From an uncultured Eubacteriales bacterium (lineage in GTDB: Bacteria; Bacillota; Clostridia; Oscillospirales; Oscillospiraceae), in contig CAKTLJ010000004.1 of assembly GCA_934572535.1 (NCBI GenBank), positions 1 to 64,000 of the forward strand: a DNA stretch of 64,000 nucleotides, read 5' to 3'. A program made the position numbers and the translations under genes. The stretch's first letter is position 1. Each line of letters opens with the position of its first letter. Under the pieces are notes generated by a model, which worked only from the letters and a program-made list of their open reading frames with translations, was not told the origin of the DNA and ran no database searches. This document shows, in pieces, positions 18,440 to 24,876 of this stretch.

Positions 18440-19585
18440 TCACTTTCTGTCTGTCCTGGGCGGGCCGTTCCCCGCCCTGCTGCGCAGCAGCCCCAGGGGC
18501 GACCAGGGCGAGTCCTGGCTGAGCACGTCCTGCCCGGCGGACTTCCCCCAGACCAGATAGGTCCGGCCCACCTCCCGCTCGCCCCGGTAAAAGCGCACCG
18601 ACCCGGCGATCTCCCCCTGGGTCAGCGGGGCCCGGGCGTGCTTGGGCAGCTGGAGCCGCGCCGTGACCCCCTCGCCCTGCCTGAGCGGGTAGGCCACCGT
18701 GTCCCGGGCGACCACGGGGACCTGATGCAGCAGGCTCCCCTCCAGCGGCAGGCGGCGCAGGGTCTCCCCCTTCCGCGCCAGCACCCGGCGGGGGTAGGTC
18801 GCAAAGCCGTAGTCCAGCAGGGCCTTGTGGTCGGCCCAGTCGTCTCCGTCGTGGAGGGTCACGCAGACCAGCGTCTGGCCGTCCCGCGCCGCGCTGGAGA
18901 CCAGGGTCCGCCCGGCCTGGCGGGTGTAGCCCGTCTTCATGCCGGTGCAGCCCTCGTACTGCCAGAGGAGCTTGTTGTGGTTGGTGAACTGCCGCCCCTC
19001 CAGGACGATGGAGCGCGTGGCGACGATCTGGGCCACCACCGGGTTCTGGAGACAGGCCGCGCCCAGCCGCGCCATGTCCAGGGCGGTGGAGTAGTGGTCC
19101 GCGTCCCCCAGGCCGTTGGGGTCGGAGAAGTGGGTCCCCCGCATCCCCAGGTCCTCGGCCCGCTGGTTCATCCAGCCCACGAAGGTCTCCACGTCCCCGG
19201 CGCAGTGGGCGGCCAGGGCCACCGCCGCGTCGTTGCCCGAGTGGAGGAGCAGGCCGTAGAGCAGGGTGTTCAGGGTGATCTCCTCCCCCGGCTTGAGGTA
19301 GAGGGAGGTCCCCTCCACCCCCGTCCACTCCGGCCGGATGGTGATGGTCTGGGACAGGTCGTCCAGCGCTTCCGCCGCCACCAGGGCGGTCATCAGCTTG
19401 GTGATGCTGGCGATGGCCCGCGCCTCGTTTTCATTCCGGGCGTAGAGGACGCGGCCGGACGCCGCGTCCAGCAAAACAGCGGAGGCCGCGGAAACCGCCG
19501 GCGCCTCCGCCGCCATGGTATGGATCAGCAGCCCTGGCCAGAGGGCGCAGAGCGCCGCCGCCAAGGCGATCAGTTTTCTTCCCAC
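18440..19585 (-). CDS. D-alanyl-D-alanine carboxypeptidase (S11, DacB/DacF-like)
   Basis: A wall enzyme that trims the terminal D-Ala of peptidoglycan stem peptides. The penicillin-binding motifs are SITK, SGN and KTGYTRQAG; a signal peptide covers residues 1-27. I chose the GTG at 19585 because GGAGGG lies 7 bases before it; the ATG at 19600 would start inside that ribosome binding site. A PBP5-like C-terminal domain follows the catalytic part (after about residue 255). The last ~25 residues are basic and not clearly an amphipathic anchor. It sits between gerW and rluB, the order dacF/gerW/rluB being common in spore-forming Clostridia. Confidence 0.9.
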   Translation of the reverse strand: MGRKLIALAAALCALWPGLLIHTMAAEAPAVSAASAVLLDAASGRVLYARNENEARAIASITKLMTALVAAEALDDLSQTITIRPEWTGVEGTSLYLKPGEEITLNTLLYGLLLHSGNDAAVALAAHCAGDVETFVGWMNQRAEDLGMRGTHFSDPNGLGDADHYSTALDMARLGAACLQNPVVAQIVATRSIVLEGRQFTNHNKLLWQYEGCTGMKTGYTRQAGRTLVSSAARDGQTLVCVTLHDGDDWADHKALLDYGFATYPRRVLARKGETLRRLPLEGSLLHQVPVVARDTVAYPLRQGEGVTARLQLPKHARAPLTQGEIAGSVRFYRGEREVGRTYLVWGKSAGQDVLSQDSPWSPLGLLRSRAGNGPPRTDRK

Positions 19586-19635
19586 AAGGCTTCCCTCCAT
19601 ACAAACAAAGGATAGCGTTAGTATGGAGGGTTTTC

Positions 19636-20031
19636 TCAGTCCTTATCCGTGCCCTTGGCCTTCTTTTTGTCCTTGAAGTCGGTGAGCATGGTCATGAGGT
19701 CGGGGATCTTTTCCACAATGCGGTCCACGCTGTTCTCGGCGGGGGCCGCCATGGGCAGGACCCGCACCGCGCCGCCGCTGACCACCAGGAAGCACACGGG
19801 GATCACCTTCACCCCCGCGCCGCCGCCGCCGCCGAAGGGATTGTCCTTCTCCGCCTTGGCGGGGAACTCCGAGCCGCCGGTGCCGAAGCCGAAGGAGATC
19901 TTGGAGACGGGAATGATGGTCACGTCCTCCACCACGATGGGATCTCCCACCACCGTGTTGGCGTCCACCGTCTCGCGGATCTTCTGGATGGTGCTGGCCA
20001 TCAGTTCATTGATCGGATGATTCTTTTCCAT
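19636..20031 (-). CDS. gerW: GerW family sporulation protein (YtfJ)
   Basis: A 131-residue YtfJ/GerW protein: conserved HPINELMASTIQKIRETVDANTVVG at the N-terminus, then TIIPVSKISFGFGTGG, and a glycine-rich patch (FGGGGGAG) before VKVIPVCFLV. In Bacillus it is needed for normal spore germination. It overlaps DUF2953 by 26 bases, a gene pair conserved in spore formers. Expression is probably sporulation-linked but no sigma-G or sigma-E promoter is claimed. Confidence 0.9.
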   Translation of the reverse strand: MEKNHPINELMASTIQKIRETVDANTVVGDPIVVEDVTIIPVSKISFGFGTGGSEFPAKAEKDNPFGGGGGAGVKVIPVCFLVVSGGAVRVLPMAAPAENSVDRIVEKIPDLMTMLTDFKDKKKAKGTDKD

Positions 20032-20689
20032 GGTTGACTTCCCCTTTCTTTTCTTGGGCCGCCGGTCGGGGCGGTTTGGTGCGCGTCCGATGGTCCCACA
20101 GGACCTGCAAGCTCCGGAGCCCCGCCGGGAGGGCAATGGCCAGCAGCTGGGCCAGGGTCAGGGACAGGCCCGCCCGGATGTACGCCCGGGGCACCTCGGC
20201 CAGGAAGTCCACGGAGAGGGACACCTGCCGGTTTTTGATGATAAAGTTGGCCTCCAGACAGGCCAGAAGGGCCTCGACGACCGCCCAGCCCCGCCCGTAG
20301 TGGATGCCCGCGTCGGCGGGGTCCTCCTCCGCCCAGGTCACGTCGATGGTCAGCTCGTCGATGCGCAGCTTGTGCCGGAAGCGTCCGGCCGCCACCTTCA
20401 CCACGGGCAGCAGGTCCCAGACCAGGTCCAAGGCCCCGCCCAGGTCCCGTTTCCCGGGGCCCTTCGCGGGCTTGTCCCCCTGCTTGGCGGCCTTGGCCGC
20501 CTGCTTCCGCTTCTTTTTTGCTTCCTTGTCCGGGTCCTTTTGGGCGGGATAGACCTGGACCAGCTTTGGCCCCACCCGCAGCTTCACCCAGGGGCCGGTC
20601 CCGTCGTAGCAGGCCAGGACCCCCAGCCGGACCGTGCAGGCCAAAAGGACGAGGAGGGCCAGGACCGCCAAGAGGATCCATCCGATCAC
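20006..20689 (-). CDS. DUF2953 domain protein, membrane-anchored
   Basis: A 227-residue protein from a GTG start: one N-terminal membrane helix (residues 2-22), a lysine-rich linker (residues 50-80) and a DUF2953 domain (about 85-200). DUF2953 proteins lie next to gerW/ytfJ in spore formers and are presumed to act in sporulation; their role is unknown. The GTG overlaps the stop codon of a 37-codon reading frame upstream (GTGA), pointing to translational coupling. Confidence 0.8.
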   Translation of the reverse strand: MIGWILLAVLALLVLLACTVRLGVLACYDGTGPWVKLRVGPKLVQVYPAQKDPDKEAKKKRKQAAKAAKQGDKPAKGPGKRDLGGALDLVWDLLPVVKVAAGRFRHKLRIDELTIDVTWAEEDPADAGIHYGRGWAVVEALLACLEANFIIKNRQVSLSVDFLAEVPRAYIRAGLSLTLAQLLAIALPAGLRSLQVLWDHRTRTKPPRPAAQEKKGEVNHGKESSDQ

Positions 20690-20799
20690 GGCGCCGTCCC
20701 CCCTTCCTTCTCCGCCTCAGGCAGCGCGGGCCGGGAGCGCGGCCGCCCCCAGGCGGCCGGGATGCCCTCCGGGCCGCGCCTTCCCTTCTCATGTTCCAA
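20686..20799 (-). CDS. candidate small protein (37 aa) coupled to DUF2953
   Basis: A TTG at 20799 lies 6 bases after AAGGAGGG and reads 37 codons, starting with (M)EHEKGRRGPEG and ending EKEGGTAP, to a TGA that overlaps the DUF2953 GTG by 4 bases. An ATG at 20805 is in frame but sits directly against the ribosome binding site. The peptide is charged and proline-rich with no recognised family. It may be only a leader peptide that couples translation. Confidence 0.4.
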   Translation of the reverse strand: MEHEKGRRGPEGIPAAWGRPRSRPALPEAEKEGGTAP

Positions 20800-20845
20800 G
20801 GCCATCCCTCCTTCCGCCCAGACTGAACGAGCGCTCCACGGGCCG

Positions 20846-21529
20846 TTACCTCAGCAGGCCGAGCACGCCGTAGTAGGCGAACTCGGAATAGTGGAGCATG
20901 AAGTTGGTCAGGAGCGTCCTGGCCCCGTCCAGGAACCCGTCGAACCAGCCAAACCACAGCACGGCCATGAGGACGATCATGCCGAACCACTCCAGCTGCA
21001 TCCACCGGACGTAGAGGTGGTCGGGCAGGAACATGGCCACCACCTTGGAGCCGTCCAGCGGCGGGAAGGGGATCAGGTTGAAGACCCCCAGGCCGATGTT
21101 CAGCAGCACCAGCAGGTAGCAGAACTGGAAGGCCAGCGCGGCCCCGCCGGTCTGCCCCCGAAGGTGCATCACCGCCGCCAGGGCGTTGGCCCCGATGGCG
21201 GCCAGATAGGCCAGGACGAAGTTGGACAGCGGCCCGGCCAGGGCCGTGACGGCCATGCCCTGCTTGGGCTTTTTGAAATAGCGGGGGTCCACCGGCACGG
21301 GCTTGGCCCAGCCGAAGCCCACCGTGACCATCATCAGCAGGCCGAACACGTCCAGATGGTGGAGGGGATTCAGGGACAAGCGGTGGTTCCTTTTCGCGGT
21401 GGGATCGCCCAGCTTGTAGGCCGCCAGCCCGTGGCTGACCTCGTGGACCACCAGGCAGAGCAGGATGGCCACGATGCGCAAGATCATGGTCCCCATCCCC
21501 TGCCAGTCTACCCCATGGACAAGACTCAT
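20846..21529 (-). CDS. site-2 protease family membrane metalloprotease (M50)
   Basis: A 227-residue polytopic M50 protease. The zinc motif HEVSH is at about residues 29-33 and the third ligand in NLIPFPPLDGSK at about 155-166, with conserved AGPLSNF between. At least five hydrophobic helices. It has its own promoter (21610-21638) and heads a unit with the small ORF, DUF2953 and gerW. The presence of a second M50 gene immediately upstream, which is closer to SpoIVFB, suggests that this one has a different substrate. Confidence 0.87.
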   Translation of the reverse strand: MSLVHGVDWQGMGTMILRIVAILLCLVVHEVSHGLAAYKLGDPTAKRNHRLSLNPLHHLDVFGLLMMVTVGFGWAKPVPVDPRYFKKPKQGMAVTALAGPLSNFVLAYLAAIGANALAAVMHLRGQTGGAALAFQFCYLLVLLNIGLGVFNLIPFPPLDGSKVVAMFLPDHLYVRWMQLEWFGMIVLMAVLWFGWFDGFLDGARTLLTNFMLHYSEFAYYGVLGLLR

Positions 21530-21609
21530 AGCGTTTCTCCTCTCCCCAGTATGCCAACGCGCGGCGCGCTTTACGCGGGCTGCGGCGTCCGTGCAATATC
21601 AGATAGTAA

Positions 21610-21638
21610 ATTATATCAAAAAAGTCTCCGTCTGGCAA
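21610..21638 (-). promoter_or_regulatory. sigma-A promoter of the M50-DUF2953-gerW unit
   Basis: TTGCCA (21633-21638), 17-nt spacer, TATAAT (21610-21615) on the minus strand, about 80 nt before the ATG. Confidence 0.65.
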
Positions 21639-21641
21639 GAA

Positions 21642-21671
21642 AAAGGCGGGGCAGTTTCACCCCGCCCCGCT
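21642..21671 (-). terminator. terminator overlapping the end of the SpoIVFB-like gene
   Basis: GGCGGGGT...GCCCCGCC followed by TTTTTC on the minus strand; the stem includes the stop codon of the upstream M50 gene. Confidence 0.8.
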
Positions 21672-22271
21672 TCGTTCGGGTCCGTGCCGCTGCCGGCAGA
21701 GGAGCCAGCCGCCGCAGAGGGCCAGCAGGAAGCTGCCCGTCTTGCCCAGGACCCACAGGCCCACGGCCAGCAGCAGGCCCCCCAGCACCCGGGTCAGGCC
21801 TCCCTCCAGCCGGTCGCCCCAGTCGGGGCCAGCCAGCTGGGCAAAGACCGCCCGGAAGGCCCGGCCGCCGTCCAGCGGGTCGGCGGGCAGGAGGTTGAAC
21901 AGCCCCAGGACCAGACTCACGCCGGTGAGCAGGTAGGCGTCCTCGCTCCCCAGCCACCGCCCCCAGCTTCCCGCCAGCAAGGCCAGCAGGAGGCTGGCCG
22001 CCGGACCGGCCAGGGCCGTCAGGCACTCCTCCCAGTAGGAAAAGAGCCTGGCCCGGGCGGGAACGATGACCGCCCCCACCCCGGTCAGGCGAAAGGCCTC
22101 CACCCGGCCGCCCAGGGCGCGGATGGCCGCCCAGTGTCCCAGCTCGTGGACCAGGCAGGCCAGCAGGAACCAGAACAGAAGCCGAAGGGACGCCACCAGC
22201 AGCAGCGCCCCCAAGACCAGCCAAAATCCGCCGGTGCTATGGATCCTGTCAGGTATCCTGTGCCGTACCAT
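21657..22271 (-). CDS. site-2 protease family protein, SpoIVFB-like
   Basis: A 204-residue M50 protease with the zinc motif HELGH (about residues 41-45) and NLLPADPLDGGRAF (about 128-141), plus AGPAAS. The compact size and the HELGH plus DPLDGGR pattern resemble SpoIVFB, which cleaves pro-sigma-K in the mother-cell membrane. Its start overlaps the upstream small membrane gene by 23 bases, the same arrangement as spoIVFA-spoIVFB in Bacillus. Assignment as SpoIVFB is inference; other M50 paralogues exist in these bacteria. Confidence 0.75.
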   Translation of the reverse strand: MVRHRIPDRIHSTGGFWLVLGALLLVASLRLLFWFLLACLVHELGHWAAIRALGGRVEAFRLTGVGAVIVPARARLFSYWEECLTALAGPAASLLLALLAGSWGRWLGSEDAYLLTGVSLVLGLFNLLPADPLDGGRAFRAVFAQLAGPDWGDRLEGGLTRVLGGLLLAVGLWVLGKTGSFLLALCGGWLLCRQRHGPERSGAG

Positions 22272-22617
22272 GCTCACCCCCCGGCGCCTCCTGCCCCGCT
22301 TCGCGCGGCCCGTCTTTGGCTTCCTCCTCCCGTTCGGAAAACACCGAGCCCCACAGCGCGTGGAAGGTCTCCACCGCCTCGCCCTGGGAGAAGGACTCCC
22401 CCATCCGGGCAAAGACCGCCTGGAAGTCCGTGTCGGCCCGGACCAGCTCGCTCACCGCGGAGGACGCCCGGGAGAGCGGCCCCAGATCGACGCCCCGCCC
22501 CACGAACACCACGCCGAAGAGCAGGACGCAGGCCACCAGCTGGCGAAAGCGCCGCCGCTCCCCGTCGGAGAGGGCGCTCTTTTTTCCGTTCGGCTTTCCT
22601 GTCCGTGCTTCTGCCAT
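22249..22617 (-). CDS. short single-pass membrane protein, possibly SpoIVFA-like without its LytM domain
   Basis: From the ATG at 22617 (after GGAAGGAAGG), 122 residues: a basic N-terminus, one membrane helix (LVACVLLFGVVFVGRGVD, about residues 30-47), then an acidic helical region and a charged tail. The topology and the position directly before and overlapping a SpoIVFB-like gene resemble the N-terminal half of SpoIVFA, but the extracytoplasmic M23/LytM domain of true SpoIVFA is absent. A GTG at 22626 is an alternative start. The functional link is inference. Confidence 0.55.
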   Translation of the reverse strand: MAEARTGKPNGKKSALSDGERRRFRQLVACVLLFGVVFVGRGVDLGPLSRASSAVSELVRADTDFQAVFARMGESFSQGEAVETFHALWGSVFSEREEEAKDGPREAGQEAPGGEHGTAQDT

Positions 22618-22701
22618 CGCGCACACCTTCCTTCCCTGGTTTCTTCTTCATGGTATGGGACAAGGGCGCGGAATATGCGGGAGAAAAATCCGGTCTTTTC
22701 C

Positions 22702-22730
22702 TTGACAATCCAGGACAGGTTGAGTATAAT
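22702..22730 (+). promoter_or_regulatory. promoter of tRNA-Pro
   Basis: TTGACA (22702-22707), 17-nt spacer, TATAAT (22725-22730): a perfect consensus sigma-A promoter 28 bases before the tRNA. Confidence 0.85.
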
Positions 22731-22758
22731 GGGATAGCTTAATTTAGGATAGCAATAT

Positions 22759-22835
22759 CCGGGTGTGGCGAAGCTTGGTATCGCGCTTGGTTCGGGTCCA
22801 AGAGGCCGTGGGTTCGAATCCCGCCACTCGGACCA
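22759..22835 (+). tRNA. tRNA-Pro (anticodon CGG)
   Basis: A 77-nt cloverleaf with encoded CCA. Acceptor CCGGGTG pairs with CACTCGG (one G-U), D stem GCGA/TCGC, anticodon stem CTTGG/CCAAG with loop TTCGGGT giving anticodon CGG, and T arm with GGTTCGAATCC. It reads the CCG codon. Confidence 0.95.
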
Positions 22836-22876
22836 AAATCGGCAAGTTTCTGGGGAAACTTGCCGATTTTGCATTT
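22836..22876 (+). terminator. terminator after tRNA-Pro
   Basis: AAAATCGGCAAGTTT and AAACTTGCCGATTTT form a 15-bp stem directly after CCA, followed by TGCATTTTA. The remaining bases to 22986 hold nothing I recognise. Confidence 0.8.
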
Positions 22877-22986
22877 TATTCGACGGTTTCTTCGCGCAGC
22901 GGGTCTTTGAACAGGGCCCTCATAGAATCGCTGCCTTGCACAATGATGACCCCACCTACAATAATCCAGCTGGGTCGTGTTTGCTG

Positions 22987-23598
22987 TTATTTAAGCGCAT
23001 TGTCCGCCACAAACCGAATAGTTGCGATCTCAGATTCCATTTGCTCATAGTCTGCCAATGTTTCCGGCGTACACTGCACATCGCTGGCATAATAAAGCAG
23101 GTATGTCCCGTCTTGCGTGGTCATGATATACTCGCAACGGGCGTAACTCCACTCTCCGCCAGCGTCCACCTGATCCTTTGTCAGCTGCGCATCCCATAGC
23201 GTAATGTAAAACAACATTCCTCCGCTGGAAAGCGTTTCGCTGCTTCCGCCCATTGCTTCGCGGATCGCAGGGTTGTAGACATAATACGCAGTACCGTCCT
23301 CGTCCTGTTCCAATGCGTATTTCCCTTTCCAGCTATCGGGCAGAATCAACGTAAGTCCGATGGCGTCGATCTCGATCCTTTCCTGTTCAACCGGGACCTC
23401 CACCCTGGTTTCTTTCGCAAAGGCCAGTGCGCCCACCGTAAAGCTGCATACCATCAAAGCGAGGACTGCTGCAATGGCCGAAAATCGTTTGAACGCCTTT
23501 CGACGATGCTGTTGGGCGTAATTCGGAATATGCTCTGCCTGCTGCACAAGGCGGTCATCCATATTCCCAATATGGTCGGAGAGTTGTTCCTTCTTCAT
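22987..23598 (-). CDS. membrane protein encoded with an ECF sigma factor, probable anti-sigma partner
   Basis: A 203-residue protein with a cytoplasmic N-terminus of about 37 residues, one membrane helix (residues 38-60) and an exported ~140-residue domain rich in beta strands. Its ATG overlaps the stop of the sigma-factor gene by 4 bases (ATGA). Sigma followed by a single-pass membrane gene is the classic sigma/anti-sigma pair, but no zinc-finger (HxxxCxxC) anti-sigma domain is visible, so the role rests on context. Base composition is clearly AT-richer than the flanks. Confidence 0.65.
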   Translation of the reverse strand: MKKEQLSDHIGNMDDRLVQQAEHIPNYAQQHRRKAFKRFSAIAAVLALMVCSFTVGALAFAKETRVEVPVEQERIEIDAIGLTLILPDSWKGKYALEQDEDGTAYYVYNPAIREAMGGSSETLSSGGMLFYITLWDAQLTKDQVDAGGEWSYARCEYIMTTQDGTYLLYYASDVQCTPETLADYEQMESEIATIRFVADNALK

Positions 23599-24152
23599 AG
23601 TTCGATCCCCTCACTTTCCAAGTATTTTCTCAACTTCAAACGCAACTCATACAGAATCGATTTTACTTTACTTTGGCTAAAACCCGTCTTTTGGCAAATG
23701 GCTTCCATCGAATCAAAATACCAGTATCGCCGAATGAAAATATTCCGTTTTTCAATTCCCTGTTCCCAGAGGAATGTGTCGATCGCACTTTCGATGTGCT
23801 TGCTCTCCATCTCGCTTTCCACGCTGAATGTCCCAGACACACAGTCCCCCAATTCATCCAGAGACAGAAGCGCAGAGGGATTGCGCTTTGCGGCAGAGAG
23901 GTATTCCCACTTTTTTAGCGCCAAATTCCTTGTAATTCTGCTGATAAAAGCAGAAAAGCGGTTTGGCCTTTGGGGAGGGATCGCATTCCAAACGGCAAAG
24001 TAGGTATCATTCACGCATTCTTCACAGTCCTCATGATTTTTGAGGATATTTTTTGCAATATAGGAGCACAAGTTTCCATATTTGATCGACGTTTCATGGA
24101 TCGCATCCTCATCTCTTTTCCAGTATAGATCAATGAGCCTATTGTCCTCCAA
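23595..24152 (-). CDS. ECF-type RNA polymerase sigma factor
   Basis: A 185-residue sigma-70 family factor. Region 2 contains CEECVNDTYFAVWNAIPP and FSAFISRITRNLALK (about residues 50-85); region 4 is the helix-turn-helix SMEAICQKTGFSQSKVKSIL near the C-terminus. I chose the TTG at 24152 because AAAGGAGGG lies 6 bases upstream; the upstream in-frame codons have no ribosome binding site. It forms an overlapping pair with the membrane protein downstream. AT-rich composition suggests acquisition. Confidence 0.85.
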   Translation of the reverse strand: MEDNRLIDLYWKRDEDAIHETSIKYGNLCSYIAKNILKNHEDCEECVNDTYFAVWNAIPPQRPNRFSAFISRITRNLALKKWEYLSAAKRNPSALLSLDELGDCVSGTFSVESEMESKHIESAIDTFLWEQGIEKRNIFIRRYWYFDSMEAICQKTGFSQSKVKSILYELRLKLRKYLESEGIEL

Positions 24153-24269
24153 AGGTATCCCTCCTTTGCGCACTATTCCAAAAGCTGCTTTCACTTAACA
24201 AGTACGATTCTACTGGAAATGGTTGTAGGACCGTCAAAAATATAACACACTTTTTCTCCCTGACTCCAT

Positions 24270-24509
24270 GCAGACCCCTTCGGCGTTGGCGTCGATCTGC
24301 TCGTGAGCGGCGAAGAATGAAACAGAGGCTGCCCCGCGTGATCTCTTTCCATCACGCGGGGCAGCCTCTGTTTTTCAGTCCCGAAGGTTGGTCAGCTTGT
24401 TCTTGATGAGGTAGAGGTGCTTTCCGTCGGCGGTGAGGCGGGCGTTGTCCAGCACCTCCGGCGCTTCCCGCATGATCTCCCTTAACTTGTTCATGGCGAT
24501 GACGATGAC
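24270..24509. repeat. 240-bp duplicated segment, copy A
   Basis: Matches 35802-36041 in the same orientation at 239 of 240 positions; the only difference is C at 24332 versus T at 35864. It carries the last 17 codons of the DUF1667-fused oxidoreductase, a bidirectional terminator and the last 45 codons of the gene that lies at 35907. In copy A both gene ends are cut off from their parents, so copy B is the original. Confidence 0.95.
24320..24377. terminator. terminator inside duplication copy A
   Basis: AACAGAGGCTGCCCCGCGTGAT pairs perfectly with ATCACGCGGGGCAGCCTCTGTT, with T-run on the plus and A-rich flank on the other side. The C at 24332 restores a Watson-Crick pair that is G-U in copy B. 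Confidence 0.8.
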
Positions 24510-24623
24510 GGGATTCTTCAGCATGGACAGCTTATAGACCCATCTGTACACGCCATCGGGGCACAGGCGGAGCGTCTCCGTGACCCCTTCCCCTCTGAAC
24601 TCTGTTGTTCTCTTGTTGGCCAT
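24375..24623 (-). CDS. chimeric 82-aa ORF created by the duplication
   Basis: Starts at ATG 24623 after GGAGGGG. Residues 1-38 (MANKRTTEF... ending YKLSMLKNP) belong to a different source than residues 39-82, which are identical to the C-terminus of the protein encoded at 35907-36311. The N-terminal pattern DGVYRWVYKLSMLKNP resembles, from memory, the start of small multi-pass membrane proteins of gut Clostridia, whose membrane helices would have followed. The fusion is in frame and keeps a ribosome binding site, so it may be expressed, but it is best seen as a gene remnant fused to a fragment. Confidence 0.5.
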   Translation of the reverse strand: MANKRTTEFRGEGVTETLRLCPDGVYRWVYKLSMLKNPVIVIAMNKLREIMREAPEVLDNARLTADGKHLYLIKNKLTNLRD

Positions 24624-24711
24624 ATCGCATCCCCTCCGAATCTCTGTTTCGTAAATGTAATGCCGCAAAAGCAACTTTTCAATAAAATCAGAGAACTTCG
24701 TTCCCTCCTTC

Positions 24712-24812
24712 TTGACAAGGCCTTTTTCGGATGTTACCCTTCTCCTGTAACCACTCCGATCGCAGGGCATAGGCATTTGGAAGCCTATGCCCGAAAGCAG
24801 ACGAGTGGTTCT
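24712..24812 (+). other. large hairpin with T-run, candidate terminator or small RNA
   Basis: AACCACTC ... GGCATAGGC ... GCCTATGCCC ... GAGTGGTT is a nested inverted repeat followed by CTTTTTT. TTGACA at 24712-24717 lies upstream, but the matching -10 (TACCCT) is poor. No gene overlaps. It may end transcription or be a remnant of the insertion that brought the duplication. The rest of 24624-24876 holds nothing else I recognise. Confidence 0.4.
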
Positions 24813-24876
24813 TTTTTGCCATCGCCTACAAAAAGCCGCAACCGAGTGAGGGTACATCACATAGGTCAAAAGGCCA

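Noticed and set aside
22759..22835. Prophage or integrative element inserted at tRNA-Pro
   Set aside because: No integrase, no phage or conjugation gene and no repeat of the tRNA end in the window.
24270..24509. Insertion sequence or MITE as cause of the 240-bp repeat
   Set aside because: No terminal inverted repeats, no target-site duplication seen, and the segment is plainly two gene ends with their terminator.
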